DNA of 64,000 nucleotides, taken from positions 1,612,001-1,676,000 of the forward strand of contig LUGG01000011.1 in assembly GCA_001683735.1 (NCBI GenBank), read 5' to 3'. The position numbers were made by a program, and so were the translations under genes. Below the pieces are notes generated by a model, which saw nothing but the letters and a program-made list of their open reading frames with translations, searched no databases and was not told the DNA's origin. This document shows, one piece after another, positions 1-11,773 of this stretch. Source of the DNA: Grifola frondosa (taxonomy: Eukaryota; Basidiomycota; Agaricomycetes; Polyporales; Grifolaceae). How positions within the stretch are numbered: the stretch's first letter is position 1; each line of letters begins with the position of its first letter.

Positions 1-1088
1 AACGGGACTTGACTATTGATATAGGTTAAGGGTACGATGAGACCGTCTATGATCTCAAAGGCATTGGAAAGGCCGGATGAGTATAGCGAGTACGTCATCA
101 AGTACACATCTGCACAGGTATATAGTGGTACGTGACTGATCACATCGTACCTGTATGGCTCTGATATGTTATTGTATGAAGGCGGCGCTGACACGGTCTG
201 TAATATCTCATCCCCATTCTGACATTCCTTTCTAAGAATCTTGCAGACAGTATCGTCTATACTGACATTCTTCTCCACAATGGTGTTGCATCCGGACGTT
301 CAACGTCGGGCACAAGCAGAGATAGATCAGGTCGTTGGCAGCGACCGCCTACCTCGTTATTCTGACCAGTCCAATCTCCCCTACACAAATGCTGTCTTAA
401 CTGAGATTATACGTCTTTTCATCCCGATCCCCATAAGTAAGCTCCGACCATTCATAACATCGATCACCACTCATGTATGCCTTGCAGTCGCGAGAGTGCC
501 TGCCCAGGACGATGTGCACAATGGATGCTATATCTCAAAGGATACCCTGATCGTCATAAACCTATGGTGTGTAATATGAACTGCATGACCTCGACTCAGA
601 AGTGCATGATATTGGTGACTTGCAGGGCTATGATGCGCGATGAGACCGTCTACCCCGATCCTGACGCATTCAAACCCGAACGATGGCTCTCCAAAGATCG
701 GGACAACAAATCAGACCCTTGGAGCATTGGGTTTGGCTTCGGGCGACGGTATGTGCCTTACCTTGTCGCCGACAATGCTAAAACCACTCGTCAACCATAA
801 CAGTATTTGCCCAGGTCGCGACTTGGCAGAGCAAATCTTGTTCACCACGGTCGCATGCATTCTGGCCACATTTGACATATCGCCTGCAACGGATGAGAAT
901 GGAAACGTAGTCACACCGTCGGGAGAGTTCACCGACGGTGCAATCATGTATGTGTGGCTTTCGTGGCCTGTCTGCCGATATGCTCACTAGAAGGTTTTAC
1001 AAGCTTCCCGCTTCCATTCAAGTGCAACATCCGGCCTCGTTCACCACGTGTCCGGGACATCATTGCTGAGGCGGTGAATGCCTACTAA
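1..1088 (+). CDS. Cytochrome P450 A, C-terminal half (5' end outside window)
   Basis: Heme-thiolate monooxygenase, presumably ER-anchored. The visible part begins before the I-helix. The I-helix motif GGADT is split by an intron (about 196-240), followed by the HPDVQRRAQAEIDQVVG helix, the K-helix ExxR as EIIR near 402, the PERW motif near 680, and the heme loop FGFGRR/ICPGR whose Cys codon lies just after an intron ending near 803. The last exon ends at a TAA at 1086-1088. The layout resembles basidiomycete P450s of the O-methylsterigmatocystin oxidoreductase-like group (family resemblance only). Four related pieces occur in the window (B-E), and this one has the cleanest C-terminus. The N-terminal half lies left of the window, so completeness cannot be judged. 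Confidence 0.85.
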
Positions 1089-1325
1089 TTTCGGAATGTG
1101 ACCGCTATCATTCTAGGTGATCATCGTTTGTTGTGCCAGCGAACGCGCAATGGTTGACAAAGGAATGAACTGTATATGTATATAACCTGTAGTTCGAGAA
1201 TGTACCTTGCATCATGCTTGATAAGATGTGCCTATGTTCCTACTATTTCTTTTCTACTTCCAATTGGGCGAATGCAGACGGAGCCTGTACCAAATTTGAA
1301 GCCCGATAACGATGTGCAATGTGGC
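1000..1325. repeat. Left arm of inverted P450 3'-flank repeat
   Basis: The end of P450 A and its 3' flank recur in reverse complement at about 5540-5840, after P450 B. Shared stretches include CTGTAGTTCGAGAATGTAC and CTACTTCCAATTG. The two arms flank the GMC oxidoreductase gene tail to tail. Confidence 0.75.
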
Positions 1326-2172
1326 ATTCATGATTGACCCGTCTGGGTACACAGAAATATCTGCAGGTTGGTCTTTGCATTTCCTGAAGAAAGGGATCCG
1401 GCTGTGTAGTGTCAATCTCATCTCGAAAGGAGCTCCGACGATCTGAAATGGTTGTCATTGATTATAGTAAAACCAACAGCAAACGAAGAACAGGTACTAA
1501 AAATACTCGGTATGCAGCAGGCGTGCTACGCCAGAGTGCACAATCGCGCGAGATATATCATGTATTCCTTGACTATTGTAGACAATCAATTAGAAAGCAA
1601 CTACTAACCTATCATGAAGGGCGTGTTATTGTGTACTTGCACTTTTATTACGCTCGGCACGTTTACGTCTATTTCTGACCGCGGATACGGAACGGATTCT
1701 TCAGATGAACTTTGAAGATCTGTTCTACAGGATCAGTCGACAGCAAGTTCACGAGCGCAAACCCTGGTCTTCGCCTCGCGCGTTATGAGCTACACAGAGT
1801 TGCGGACAACGCGTCGTTAACCTCTAAGGACCAAAGTGAAGAAGTACTTAACAATAAGGATCTTCACAATGTTGGCTACGACCTCGAACAGTGCACGTAT
1901 CTCCCCTTCAGTTGCATCATACGGATGTTTCCTGCAAACAACGGTCGACAAGGCCGTCCTTCATTTCTGAACAGGGCAAAGCGGTCATGCTCAGCATCGA
2001 TTAATGTTAACTTGCGCTGGCCGAGCACCGGAGGTTTCTTCTTCGAATCGTATAACGCTTGCCGAGCCACCTTTGTCGGTAGCGATTGTTTGTCGTTACA
2101 TAGAGTATCTTCTTATGACCGAGACCACCTCAATGAGTAAGGCATAGCACACACTACATATTCTCATTACAA
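1326..2172. other. Intergenic, no gene supported
   Basis: Only short open frames on both strands without recognisable motifs or consistent splice structure. Probably 3' flank of the convergent P450 A and GMC genes. Confidence 0.5.
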
Positions 2173-4820
2173 TCACTCAGCGCTGTTAATCAGATCCGCA
2201 GCCCTCTCCGCAACTGCCACGACGACAGCACAGCAATGCCCGGAGACTTGATCAGGGAATACAGATGCATCAACTACTCGCAATGCTCGAATCCCATGGA
2301 CGCGCAATTGGGGATCGACGACACTGTCTGACGGAGAGCAACCCATCTTGGCCGATGAGGTCTATTCGTAAGGCAACACAAGTCAAGCTTGTGTCTCCTA
2401 GTTGTGCGTTATTGAACTCACAGGATGCCATGCAGATTGTCCATGCTGTCTCATCCAAGCTATCAAATTGTCGTCAGATACCTATGACATCTATCAACTC
2501 TAGTTCATTAAATTTGAATCATAAACCCCCACCGTATCTGGATCGGCGTCACCAGGCCAGAAAAAATCTCCAGTTGGTTCCGCAGAGTTCTTAACATCCA
2601 ACCATGTTGATAGCGATTTAGTGCGCGCAACACGAAGAAGAAGCCGGGTGGCCTTAATCATCATATTCACGTCACTTTGGTGTGAGAGATAACTAGAGGA
2701 GATATATCAGTGAATGGTGTGAATGGGCTATGGCGATGGCGCGTACTTGGCATCGATTAAGGGGTGGTCCCAAATACTAGACGATTTCAGCTCGATCTTG
2801 CCTTTACTGCACGGTTTCAATAAGATAGCTCCCTTGATCAAGTAAGATATCAGCGCCATTAAACCGTAGATTGAGGTAGTTTGATAAGGCACCGCTGTAA
2901 TTCCAGATGTTCCCCGTGGAGGTTGCGTGAGCCCACTATTAATCACTGTGAATGGAAAGACAGCCAGCTCAACATCTGGTGCTCTCGTGCCAGAGGTCAT
3001 GTCGCTGGTGGGAAGTGCAGCAGACCCCTCTTGGTTGAAATGTAATCTAGAACGAACCAAAAATAAGCATCGTGCTAGGAACACCATATCAGAACCAATT
3101 CACTGGTGATCATCGGATCGTACAAAAATGCCGATCTGACAAGCCAAAGAGCACATAGGCCCCGTTTCGAAAGCTACCACTGGATCAGAGCGAGAACTGC
3201 CCGTATGGGATTGCCTATAAATACATCCCAAGTGACTCCAGGTTTCGCACGTATAGCCATAGAACCGGAGGTGAAATGCTAGACATTGTCAGAAATCAAG
3301 AGAAGATAATATTGGCATCGAAGTCTCACATCAAGGAGATTCTTCCCAACTGCGGGTAGATCGCATACAATAGGAATGTCAAACTTTGAGAGATGGCCAG
3401 CGGGTCCGACGCCGGAGACCATGAGAAGCTGTGGAGAAGCTACGGTTCCAGCGCATAGTATGACTTCCTTGTTCGCGCCGACCACGAAGCTTGGACCTGA
3501 CTTGCTAGTCGATACCTGCACCCCTATCGCTCTCGGCATTCCGTCCGCGTCACTTGAAAACAACACCTTCTCGGTAACGACCGACACAACTACCATTAGG
3601 TTCGGTCTCTTCAAAACCTTTTCATCCAGATATGCTGTGGCAGTCGAGCTGCCTGAATAAAAATTAATGTAATGTCGATACCGCTTATTGTGTCGAAGAC
3701 ACACGTTCATGTTTCTCATCCACGAACGCCACAAATCTACTGGCTCCAAGAGTGCCTTCCGATGTGTTCAAATCCCTGTGACGTGATATGAAACGTATTC
3801 CCGGATTGATCATGCGACAGCGTACTTGATTTGAGATATTCCAACTTCATCACATGCTTCTAATATCCTGTCTGAGATCGGCTGCGTGATACGTGAGCAA
3901 AAAGGTGTCTTCGACAGTAAAGAACGCTTACAGCACAAGGAACGTGACTAGTGATCCAAGGACCAGACGTCCCATGAAGTGATGGATCAAGATCGTGGCT
4001 CGAGTGTGGGATATATCGTTCGGCTTTGTTGAAGTACCTATCACTGGGGTATCAAGACTGAGACCGACTGAAACCTGAAACCTGCGTACTTCCTCATTGT
4101 CTCGTATCCCCAACCATGTGCACCTTGCCTGACCCAGGCATCAAAGTCTAGTAGTATTAATCAGCACTAATCCGAACGCGTCTTCTAATACTGACCTTCA
4201 GGCGCGCAGTGGTGATATATCATCAAATTAATGGAGCTACGTGAGGTATTTGGTCGCTAAACTTCTTTTGAATAGACGTGCAGCTCACCTAGAACCGCCG
4301 AGAAGTTTGCCCCTAGGCCAATAGATCGATCTTCCTTGAAGAGACTTCTGAGGGCTGCAAAATGTCAGCTCTCGACTCCGAAAGAATTCGATGTATATCC
4401 ACGTGGTTTCATATTGCCAATCGTATGGTCCTCGAAACATGCGCGAAAATGCGAGCGGGATTCGGCTGAAGAGCACGTCGTCGTTCCTGATTAAGATCCG
4501 CCGCTCAGCCCACGCTCGCTCGTGTTCGCTCGTGCTCGGAGGCAACGAACCTTGCACCAGCCTCGATGAGAAGCACAGTCACGTCGGGATTCTCAGATAA
4601 TCTTGATGCAAGAACACATCCAGCAGTTCCTATTGCAATCGACTTATGAGCGACAAACAAGGGTATGTGAACAGATAAACGTCTCACCACCGCCAACGAT
4701 GATGTAGTCATATGAATTCCAGTTGGGATCAAGGTCACCAGCATGCAGTGTGCTGGCCGTCTTCGGAGTAGCGAATTTTGTGGGATCAGAAACAAATGGC
4801 TTAGATGAGGAATTTCCCAT
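2173..4820 (-). CDS. GMC-family FAD oxidoreductase (aryl-alcohol oxidase/choline dehydrogenase-like)
   Basis: Flavoprotein of the glucose-methanol-choline family, oxidising an alcohol or related group; the substrate is unknown. The start ATG at 4818-4820 opens MGNSSSKPF. About twelve short introns can be placed. Motifs in order: FAD-binding VGGGTAG (split by an intron near 4640-4690), LIEAGA, GMC signature 1 GKLLGGSS across an intron near 4290, signature 2 [15 protein letters not shown] near 3410, catalytic His in GQSAWHP near 2430, and second active-site His in VSGHCCAV near 2215. The stop TGA is at 2173-2175. Both catalytic positions are kept, so the enzyme should be functional. One base appears missing in a G run of the coding strand near 3177, and the exon joins between 3040 and 3180 are uncertain. 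It is flanked by inverted P450 pieces and faces P450 A tail to tail. Confidence 0.88.
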
Positions 4821-5539
4821 TGGTAGAGTGCCAAAGTTGCCAGAGTGTTAAGGATACCAGGACTATATATATGTTGGGGCGTAGTACGATCATCTTCTCA
4901 GCAATTAATTGTATACGTCCGAATGGCCATAAGGGTTACGTGACAAAAGGTTCCGAGAGCGGCTGCGCAGTCGCCATTAATGGTTTTATTCTCATGTCAT
5001 CTATAAGAAATATCCAAAATGGTAAATACAGAAAAACATGTTGCTACAACGCTGCGAGATATAATTTTACGTGGCAACCCCTGTCACAATACAAACAGAT
5101 AGCGGCATCTTCGGATCATGCTTCGCGAAGGCTCGAGAGTTTGAGCGCGGGCTTACTATGTGCCGCCGGCGTCACGCGGGAGAGTGTGTTTACGGCGAGC
5201 ACCTCGCCATTCAGTCCCTTCTCCGCTTCGTACAATGGATCTCATTTATTTGAACGTCGTCCTCGCGCCATAGGCATTGATATGTATGAATTGTATCCGA
5301 TGGATTGGAGTCCACGCATAGCTTCCTGCATCCAGTGATGTACCAATCATGACTGGTGATATCTCCATATATCGAGCCCCATATGTCGGAGGTTGCGGGG
5401 ACGCCTTGATCATTGCTACCTCCACTCCAGAAGGCTATGTCAATATTTATCCCGATCGAAGCCACTTATAAGCTTTCGAACCCACATATATCTATCAGAG
5501 TTCTGTTAGGCGTCACCTTGGGGAGTTGCAATTATGTCG
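4821..5539. other. Intergenic, upstream of the GMC gene
   Basis: No supported gene. Short frames on both strands lack known motifs. This stretch should contain the GMC promoter. Confidence 0.45.
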
Positions 5540-5840
5540 CGCAATTGCACTTCCAATACAGCCCGAAATCACAGACTCCGTCTGCATTCGCTCAATTGGA
5601 AGTAGAAAAAGAACTTAGGAACGTAGGAACATATAATCAAGGATGATGCAAAGTACATTCTCGAACTACAGGTTAAGTATATTCCTTTGTCAACCCTTGC
5701 GCGCTCGCTGGCACAACAGACGATGCTCACATTTCGAGATCAGTGTGCACTCACGGCCTCAGTAATGATGTCCCGGACATGCGACGATCGAAGCCGTATG
5801 TTGTACTTGAACGGAAGCAGGAAGCTGGTGAAATCTTCTA
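5540..5840. repeat. Right arm of inverted P450 3'-flank repeat
   Basis: Reverse complement of about 1000-1325, covering the last codons and 3' flank of P450 B. The similarity fades near 5550, where the shared GAATGCAGACGGAG block ends. Confidence 0.75.
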
Positions 5841-6050
5841 GTGAGCAGACAGGCCACTGTGAAACACACCTACAAGATTGCACCGTCAGTGAGGTACCCC
5901 GAAGGCATGACGATGTTTCCGTTGGCATCCGTTGCGGGTGATATATCGAATGTGGGCAGAACGCATGCGACCGCGGTGAACAAGACCTGCTCGGCCAAGT
6001 CACGATCCGGGCACATGCAATTATGGTTGACGAGTAGTTTCAGCATTGTC
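5740..6050 (-). pseudogene. Cytochrome P450 B, C-terminal scrap
   Basis: Only the last two exons of a P450 like A remain: the heme-loop exon beginning with CMCPDRDLAEQ, then a final exon ending EAVSAH before a TGA at 5740-5742. The heme motif reads C-P-D-R where A has C-P-G-R, so the conserved Gly after the heme Cys is lost. Upstream, at about 6050, the sequence switches abruptly to the 5' part of a 7-TM gene (TM4). With no I-helix, ExxR or N-terminus this cannot make an enzyme. Confidence 0.85.
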
Positions 6051-6059
6051 CCCACCTGG

Positions 6060-6237
6060 TCGACATGAGCTACATCTCATGAAGGATAATATCCGAACTC
6101 ACAGAAAAATGGAACAACTGACCCAGCCTATTTTTCCCAGAGCAACTAAGTAGAATGTCAGTTGAAATGGTTATACGAGGCACGCAAGACACACCATAAT
6201 TGTCCGCTATCACAGAGGGATCTTGCCAATTCGTCAT
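6060..6237 (-). pseudogene. 7-TM family gene fragment TM4 (N-terminal exons)
   Basis: The start codon complement is at 6235-6237, and the first residues match the MTNWQDPSV start of TM3 and MTNRQDPA of TM1. Only the first one or two exons survive before the junction with P450 B. The first 4.5 kb upstream of this start is duplicated upstream of TM3. Confidence 0.6.
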
Positions 6238-7932
6238 TGGTCGCTCGATAAAGGAGTCTTCTATTTCAAAGTTCTGAGTCTTGATTGTGTCGATTCGAGT
6301 TCATGGGGCGTAATTGTATTTTCACTCGGCGCTAAAATAAACTCATAAGCCCGAGTTAAACGTCCATACTCGGCTTCCACGGGTAGTTGGATCAGTTTTC
6401 GTTCATTTTGGTATTGTACCAATGCGATGGTCATCGTGCCGAGGCAAGGGCGCTAGTAAAACTAGGGAAAAAATCCGGAATATAGTTATAAGTATCGCGT
6501 ACTGATATTAAGAGCGTATCCATGTTGTTCATCTGTTTAATGATGATCGGAACAGGATTAAGATGCATGAGTAGGACTGAACACGATATCACCCAAATCA
6601 GGCATGCGTACAGGACTTGAATTCAATCGAGAGCGAATTCTGTTGAATTTAGTTGGCCAGAGCACGATCTGATCGGTGAACCCAGAATAGTACTCATTTC
6701 AGGTCCGGAAGTTTGGAGTCAAAACATACCGTCTCAAAGGTTCTGTGATGAAACCGACTGTACACACCTACAAGATGAAACGATCAGTGGAACAATCAGC
6801 CGCGCCCTGAGCATGAACTACGCACTCGTGTGAAATGGGGTTGCTCTGCAGAGCGCAGGCTAGAACGGTAAGTCCACAGATGGCTGATAGATTGAAATTC
6901 GCTTACAGTGAAAATTGAACGCCTCTCACGACAGGCTCAGTCACGAGAGTGTCGCCAAATGTTACGGAGCCTCTTTGAAGCTATTCATGTATGAGATCAG
7001 TTGTCAGACTGTAATGATATGCTACACCCTAATGTCGTAAACTGAGCAGTCCATTCAATCTCTGACACCAGCCTCCGTAACAGAGACGAACTTCGAAGCC
7101 CACGAAAATGGAAGTCACATAGAAGTCCGGTCCGAGAATTCGTCAAAGGATAGCTGCATGATGGGACCACTACGTTCAAGGGTAGGCACAGCAGTGTGAT
7201 GTGGATGCCAGCTCATGATGAAAAGCAAGAGAGGAGGTTAGCATGCAACGACAATGCTTGAGCGGCATGAACGCTTCTGATATGGAATCTTGCTGAATGC
7301 GCCGGGTCTAGCAGAGAAGGTCAGTAGAGTTCAATATTCAATTCCGGCGGATAGGAAGCCGCGTGATCGGACGTCGAGAAATAGATACTTATTTGGTGGA
7401 GGAGGACCGGTTTAGTACAACTTGGCATGTCCGTGCCTCGACTGGCATCATTAGCGCTGGAGAAGTCAATACCAGGTACCACCACATGTAGCCCATATAG
7501 CCGCAGGCTGTACACCTGCTTCCAACTCTCCGCCTAAAGGCCGTCCATCAGCACTGTTCCCTTAGGAGTTAGGGGCTTCTTCTGCGCACCGACTTCCAGC
7601 TGCTATGCAGCCTAGATCAGAAGGTCGCACCTTTGCTTGACCGAAGTCGTGCTATTGCTATGCAGCCGTTGGAACGTCCATTGCGCAGCCCCCGTCTATT
7701 CTCATGTCATTACTACGCTTGACACCGGAGCTCATTTTAGTTACCGTAGCACCTCGACTGCCGCTCACAAAAATAGTCAATTCTGGATTCTGGTGAATAT
7801 TCAGATAATACTATCTATAATCAATCACTCATCTTTTTCGCTTCATAGGACTCTCCTAAATGCGCCGCACACGTCTTTAGTGTATTCCTGCGACTCCCCA
7901 TCTCTCCACTCTGTTCCCACTTCTACTTTGCC
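6238..7932. other. 7-TM upstream region and MFS1 promoter, no intact gene
   Basis: About 6240-7350 is one of three diverged copies of a sequence that lies upstream of TM2 (23670-25000) and TM3 (35627-36625). On the minus strand it gives broken hydrophobic frames but no continuous ORF. The remainder is the upstream region of MFS1. Confidence 0.5.
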
Positions 7933-9969
7933 ATGCCATCTCACACAAATACGCAAGCGCAAGTCAATGAGGGTGAATCTCGCGGCTTCGCCTTCTGGAT
8001 GACATTCGTCGCCATTTGCTCCTCGCTCGCCCTCTTCGCGTTGGAGCTCACGTCTGTAGCGACTGCTCTCCCCACCATCGTTAGCGACCTACATGCTCGA
8101 GATTTCGTGTGGGCAGGATCATCTTATGTCATAGCATCGACCGCATTTATTCCGCTCACTGGAAGCCTGTCTCAAATATTCGGTCGTAAACCCATATTCA
8201 TTGGTGTCATCATCATTTTTGGCATTGGAAGCGCAGTATGTGGCGCAGCCCACAGCGACACCATGCTCATCGTTGGCCGAACAATCCAAGGGGTCGGTGG
8301 TGGCGGAATTGTCTCACTCACTGAGATCCTGTTGGGCGACCTAGTACCCTTGCGTGATCGGGGTTTGTTCTTCGGATTGATAGGACTGTAAGTACTCCAA
8401 TTTTAGCTGGCATTTTCTAAAGCAACTGGAGCAGGACGTTCAGCGTTGCCTGTGCAGTCGGCCCCATTATCGGTGGAAGCCTTGCCTCCTCCGGAGCGTG
8501 GCGCTGGCTGTTCTGTAAGCAATCCTCTGTAACCTCTTATCCTCCCCACTCAACTTCAGGAGCAGACCTAAATCTCCCGATTTGTGGTGTCTGCATCATC
8601 CTTTTGATTTTCTTCTTGCGTTTGAAGGCACCAGAGCTGTCATTTGATCAGAAACTGGCACGTATTGACTGGACGTAAGTAGCGCATTTATAAAACGAGA
8701 TGGTGATGCTAATCCTCCACAGCGGAAACATCATCGTAATAGGCTGCACCACTGCTTGTGCGATCGCTTTGGCATGGGGTGGTGTTGAGTTCGCTTGGCC
8801 CACGGCCAGAGTGTTGGCTCCATTGTGCATTGGGTTAGTTGGACTGTTCGTGTTCCTTATCTATGAAGAACGTTGGGCACGTGAACCGATTGTAAGTATC
8901 CTCCTTGTATATTCAAAGTATCTAATTCTCATGTGTTATACCGAAGATTCCATTCAAACTTATGTCCGACCGAACCAGTGCAAGCGGGTGGGTCAGTTGA
9001 AAGAGACTATTAGCCATGCTGATTTTAATTTAGATATTTGCAAGATTTTTTCTCCGCAATTATTGCGCTCGCCGTGACGTGTAAGTCTGTTATACTCTTA
9101 GACTATCGTATCGACTCATACTGCTTCCAGATTATCTACCCGTATACTGGCAAGCCTGTAAGGGATCTTCGGCGCTCAAATCTGGTGTCCAAAACCTCGG
9201 GTTTGCCTGCATTGCGCCGGCATCCATTGTCGGCGGCATCATTGTGGCAGTCTCTCAAAAATATTGCCCGATCCTATGGCTCGCATGGGCTCTAGCCATT
9301 GTCGGCATGGCGTTGTTCACCACGGTCACTGCTGATACTGCAACGGGGGTGATGATTGGGTTTAGCGTCATCGTCGGCTGTGGGATCGGGTAAGTCCACT
9401 TCATGCTAATCCATACTTGCCATTAATACTCTAGCGCAGAGTTGTCTATGCCATTGCGCAGTTCCCTGTGCAGGCGCCGCAACCAGTCACAGAGAATGCA
9501 CGGTCCATGGCACTATTTGGGTTCGTCCGTTCGTTCGCTTCGGTAAATATTACTTTGCTGTTTCATTCGTGGTACAAAGCTTATATTAATACCGTGACTT
9601 TGGTACTCAGATATGGGGAATTTCCATGGGTAATGCCATCATTCAGAACGAGCTGACCCGCCGTCTTCCCCCTGCATTCCTCGCCCAATTCCCGGGAGGC
9701 ATTCCCTCGCGTATGCAGTTATACCGCAAATCGGAAAACTCGAGGAGCCCCTCGCAGGCGAGGTTCGTGCTGCATTCGCAGCTGCTATCGCGGTGTTGTG
9801 GAAGGCGTTGACGGGCGTTGCGGGAGCGGGCTTTATCGCGTCCTTGTTCATGCGCGAGATACCGATGCATGCAACAATTGACGAGAATTGGGACTTGTCA
9901 GATGATAAGAAGAGGTCTCAGGATGCTGCAGGTGCTGGGACTGGAGCGGCTGACATTGAACTGCAATGA
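7933..9969 (+). CDS. MFS drug-efflux-type transporter 1 (DHA2-like, 14 TM)
   Basis: Proton-driven exporter of the plasma membrane, substrate unknown. The start ATG follows a pyrimidine-rich leader. The first exon shows TM1, the TM2-3 loop motif GSLSQIFGRKPIF and the TM4 region IIGRTIQ-type VGRTIQGVGGGGI. Later exons read AVGPIIGGSLASSGAWRW, then paired helices, and a hydrophilic tail ending DIELQ before TGA at 9967-9969. About seven introns of normal size. Relative to MFS2, which reads VPLAYAVIP in frame, one base is missing near 9705, shifting the frame before the C-terminal helix. It could be an assembly error or a real lesion. Paralogue of 37750-39784. Confidence 0.85.
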
Positions 9970-10752
9970 TTTAGTCATCCTGACGGTGTCCAGCCTTTGT
10001 TCTTTCAATATGTTGCCTTCGCATCTCGTAACACAGATGTCATCTCATGCTCGGGCACCTGCCGTAAATTAGTATCATGATTTTGTCTGACATTCGAATA
10101 ACTGTGCACAAACGACTACAAATTCGAACTGCTGGCTCCTTTTTTATGCCGTTCGAATCTCGTACATCAATGGCGATACGCTATCCCGTGGTTCCTGGAG
10201 TTCAATCCGATTCCAAAAATAATATTCTTTGGCCAATATCAGGCTATTAAATTGAGCCCCAACCCGTTATAACGTCTTAGGGAAGGAAGAGCCGTAATGC
10301 GAAAGTTCTTTATTTCAAATTTTTGGAAATCTCAATATCATGCGCCATATATTCCACAGACTGGTCTCAGATCGCATCTGGATGGTGATAGGGACAAACT
10401 CGAATGAATCGAAAGATGAGGAACTTGACAAAGTTTGGCTGATTGGTAGAGGCTGGTGCCGAATTGAGTGCAACACGGAGAGAGATCCGAAATTCAGCCT
10501 AAGATGGACCCGAGGACTGACGGTGTTTGCGTATCTGGTAGTAGCATCTATAATTCACACACATCTTAGTGCTATCACTTCTCACTTCGCAGATTCCCCT
10601 CGAAGGAGGATGGAAACCTTGAGGTCTATGGTGAATATTGTCCCAATCTGCCCTCTGCAGTTGACCTCCCCCGCACATACGTTCCTGAGAAATACACTGA
10701 TCAGACGATGTATCAGCAATAGAGGCAATAGGGCCACCTTGGGGGTAACTAA
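9970..10752. other. Intergenic between MFS1 and UbiA gene 3' ends
   Basis: No gene supported. Positions up to 10558 are duplicated at 39785-40388. Frames here are short and lack motifs. Confidence 0.55.
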
Positions 10753-11773
10753 TCACCGCGAGAGTGCGAATGGCAGAATCTGGGCTGCGCATAACCATAC
10801 CTAGGTAGGAAGGTCAGAACACGGTTGAAAGACGAGGTAATGAAGACGCACGTTGTAGTAAACATAAGACCGTCGATCAGCGGCAGTTGATCGTAGCGTA
10901 ACGAAGCGTCCCCCGACATATGCTCCTAATCCAAGGAATATGATGGAGGGGAGGATACCTAGTCCCCACAGAATGCAGAGAAAAAAGGACCACAAAATGA
11001 GAAGAGTCGTAATTGCAATTCTGCTACCTTGCGGGTAGACCAAGGGAAGGGTGCGTCGCCCCGCGAGCGCATCGCCCGATGAATCCCGGAAATCCTGAGA
11101 TTGGATTGTCGTCAGGATGATGAGCGCATTGACGAGTTGTGCACGGAGTGCGATCGTAGTGGGGCACAGCGATCATCTGACAGCGAGTTAATATTTCTGC
11201 TTCAAGGTTGTGAATAAAACTCACCGCAATGCACATACGTTGCACCGGAATTGAACGCTGCATAGCCAAGAGCATTGCAGGCATTTCGAGTGACCCAATG
11301 CGAATCGAAATACAGCTCGTTGTTGGCCCATATGACGATGGCAACGCAATACCTGGTGTCGCAATCCTAAAGTAGAACGATAGGAGAATACAAACGAAGA
11401 GCAGCATCCATCGCAGTCTCCGAGCGGTGGTAACTGTTATCCGATGCGCAGGTATTGGCCTCCACGGTTTGTTTGCCGCATCCTCAGCGGGACTGAGACT
11501 CTGGTTCGATACACAGAATTGAAGAAGGTTGAACCACACCCAGATCAGGCGAGCGCAGACGTGAATTACGGTTGCCTTCGGAGCCGCCATAGTGCCAAAG
11601 ACTGTCTAATATAGATCATTCAGCATCGGCAAATATGAGACATGGAGTGGAAATATTACGGTAGGTATCACAATGCTCTTGAAGTCGGATTTCGTGAAAA
11701 GAAACATGGTATAGAGCCAGTCGGACAATGCTATACCCTCATTACTTCGCGAGGTGGCTGCGGGTTTGCGCAT
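10753..11773 (-). CDS. UbiA-type integral membrane prenyltransferase/terpene cyclase-like protein
   Basis: Member of the basidiomycete UbiA superfamily, whose members bind prenyl diphosphates through two Asp-rich loops in the membrane. The start ATG is at 11771-11773; exon 1 contains FLFTKSDFKS. After an intron (11606-11659) comes the first Asp-rich-loop region NQSLSPAEDAANKPWRPIP, then NNELYFDSHW, and the second Asp-rich motif QDFRDSSGD near 11090. The ending RRSYVYYN/VW is typical, and the stop is a TGA at 10753-10755. One base appears missing in a coding-strand G near 11345, between two well matching stretches. The product could be a prenyl transferase or a UbiA-type sesquiterpene cyclase; sequence alone does not decide. 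It is the best candidate for the core enzyme of the cluster. Confidence 0.85.

Larger units (their letters stand above)
6051..10558. repeat. Segmental duplication, copy 1
   Basis: Direct-orientation copy of 35440-40388. Both begin at the shared CCACCTGGTCGA block inside the 7-TM gene and end at a shared AATTCAC. The unit carries the 7-TM 5' region and an MFS gene. Copy 2 is slightly longer, mostly through a ~0.7 kb extra segment at 36626-37319. Confidence 0.85.

Noticed and set aside
1409..2140. Frames of 89 and 142 codons between P450 A and the GMC gene
   Set aside because: No family resemblance; the longer one is contradicted by an equally open antisense frame.
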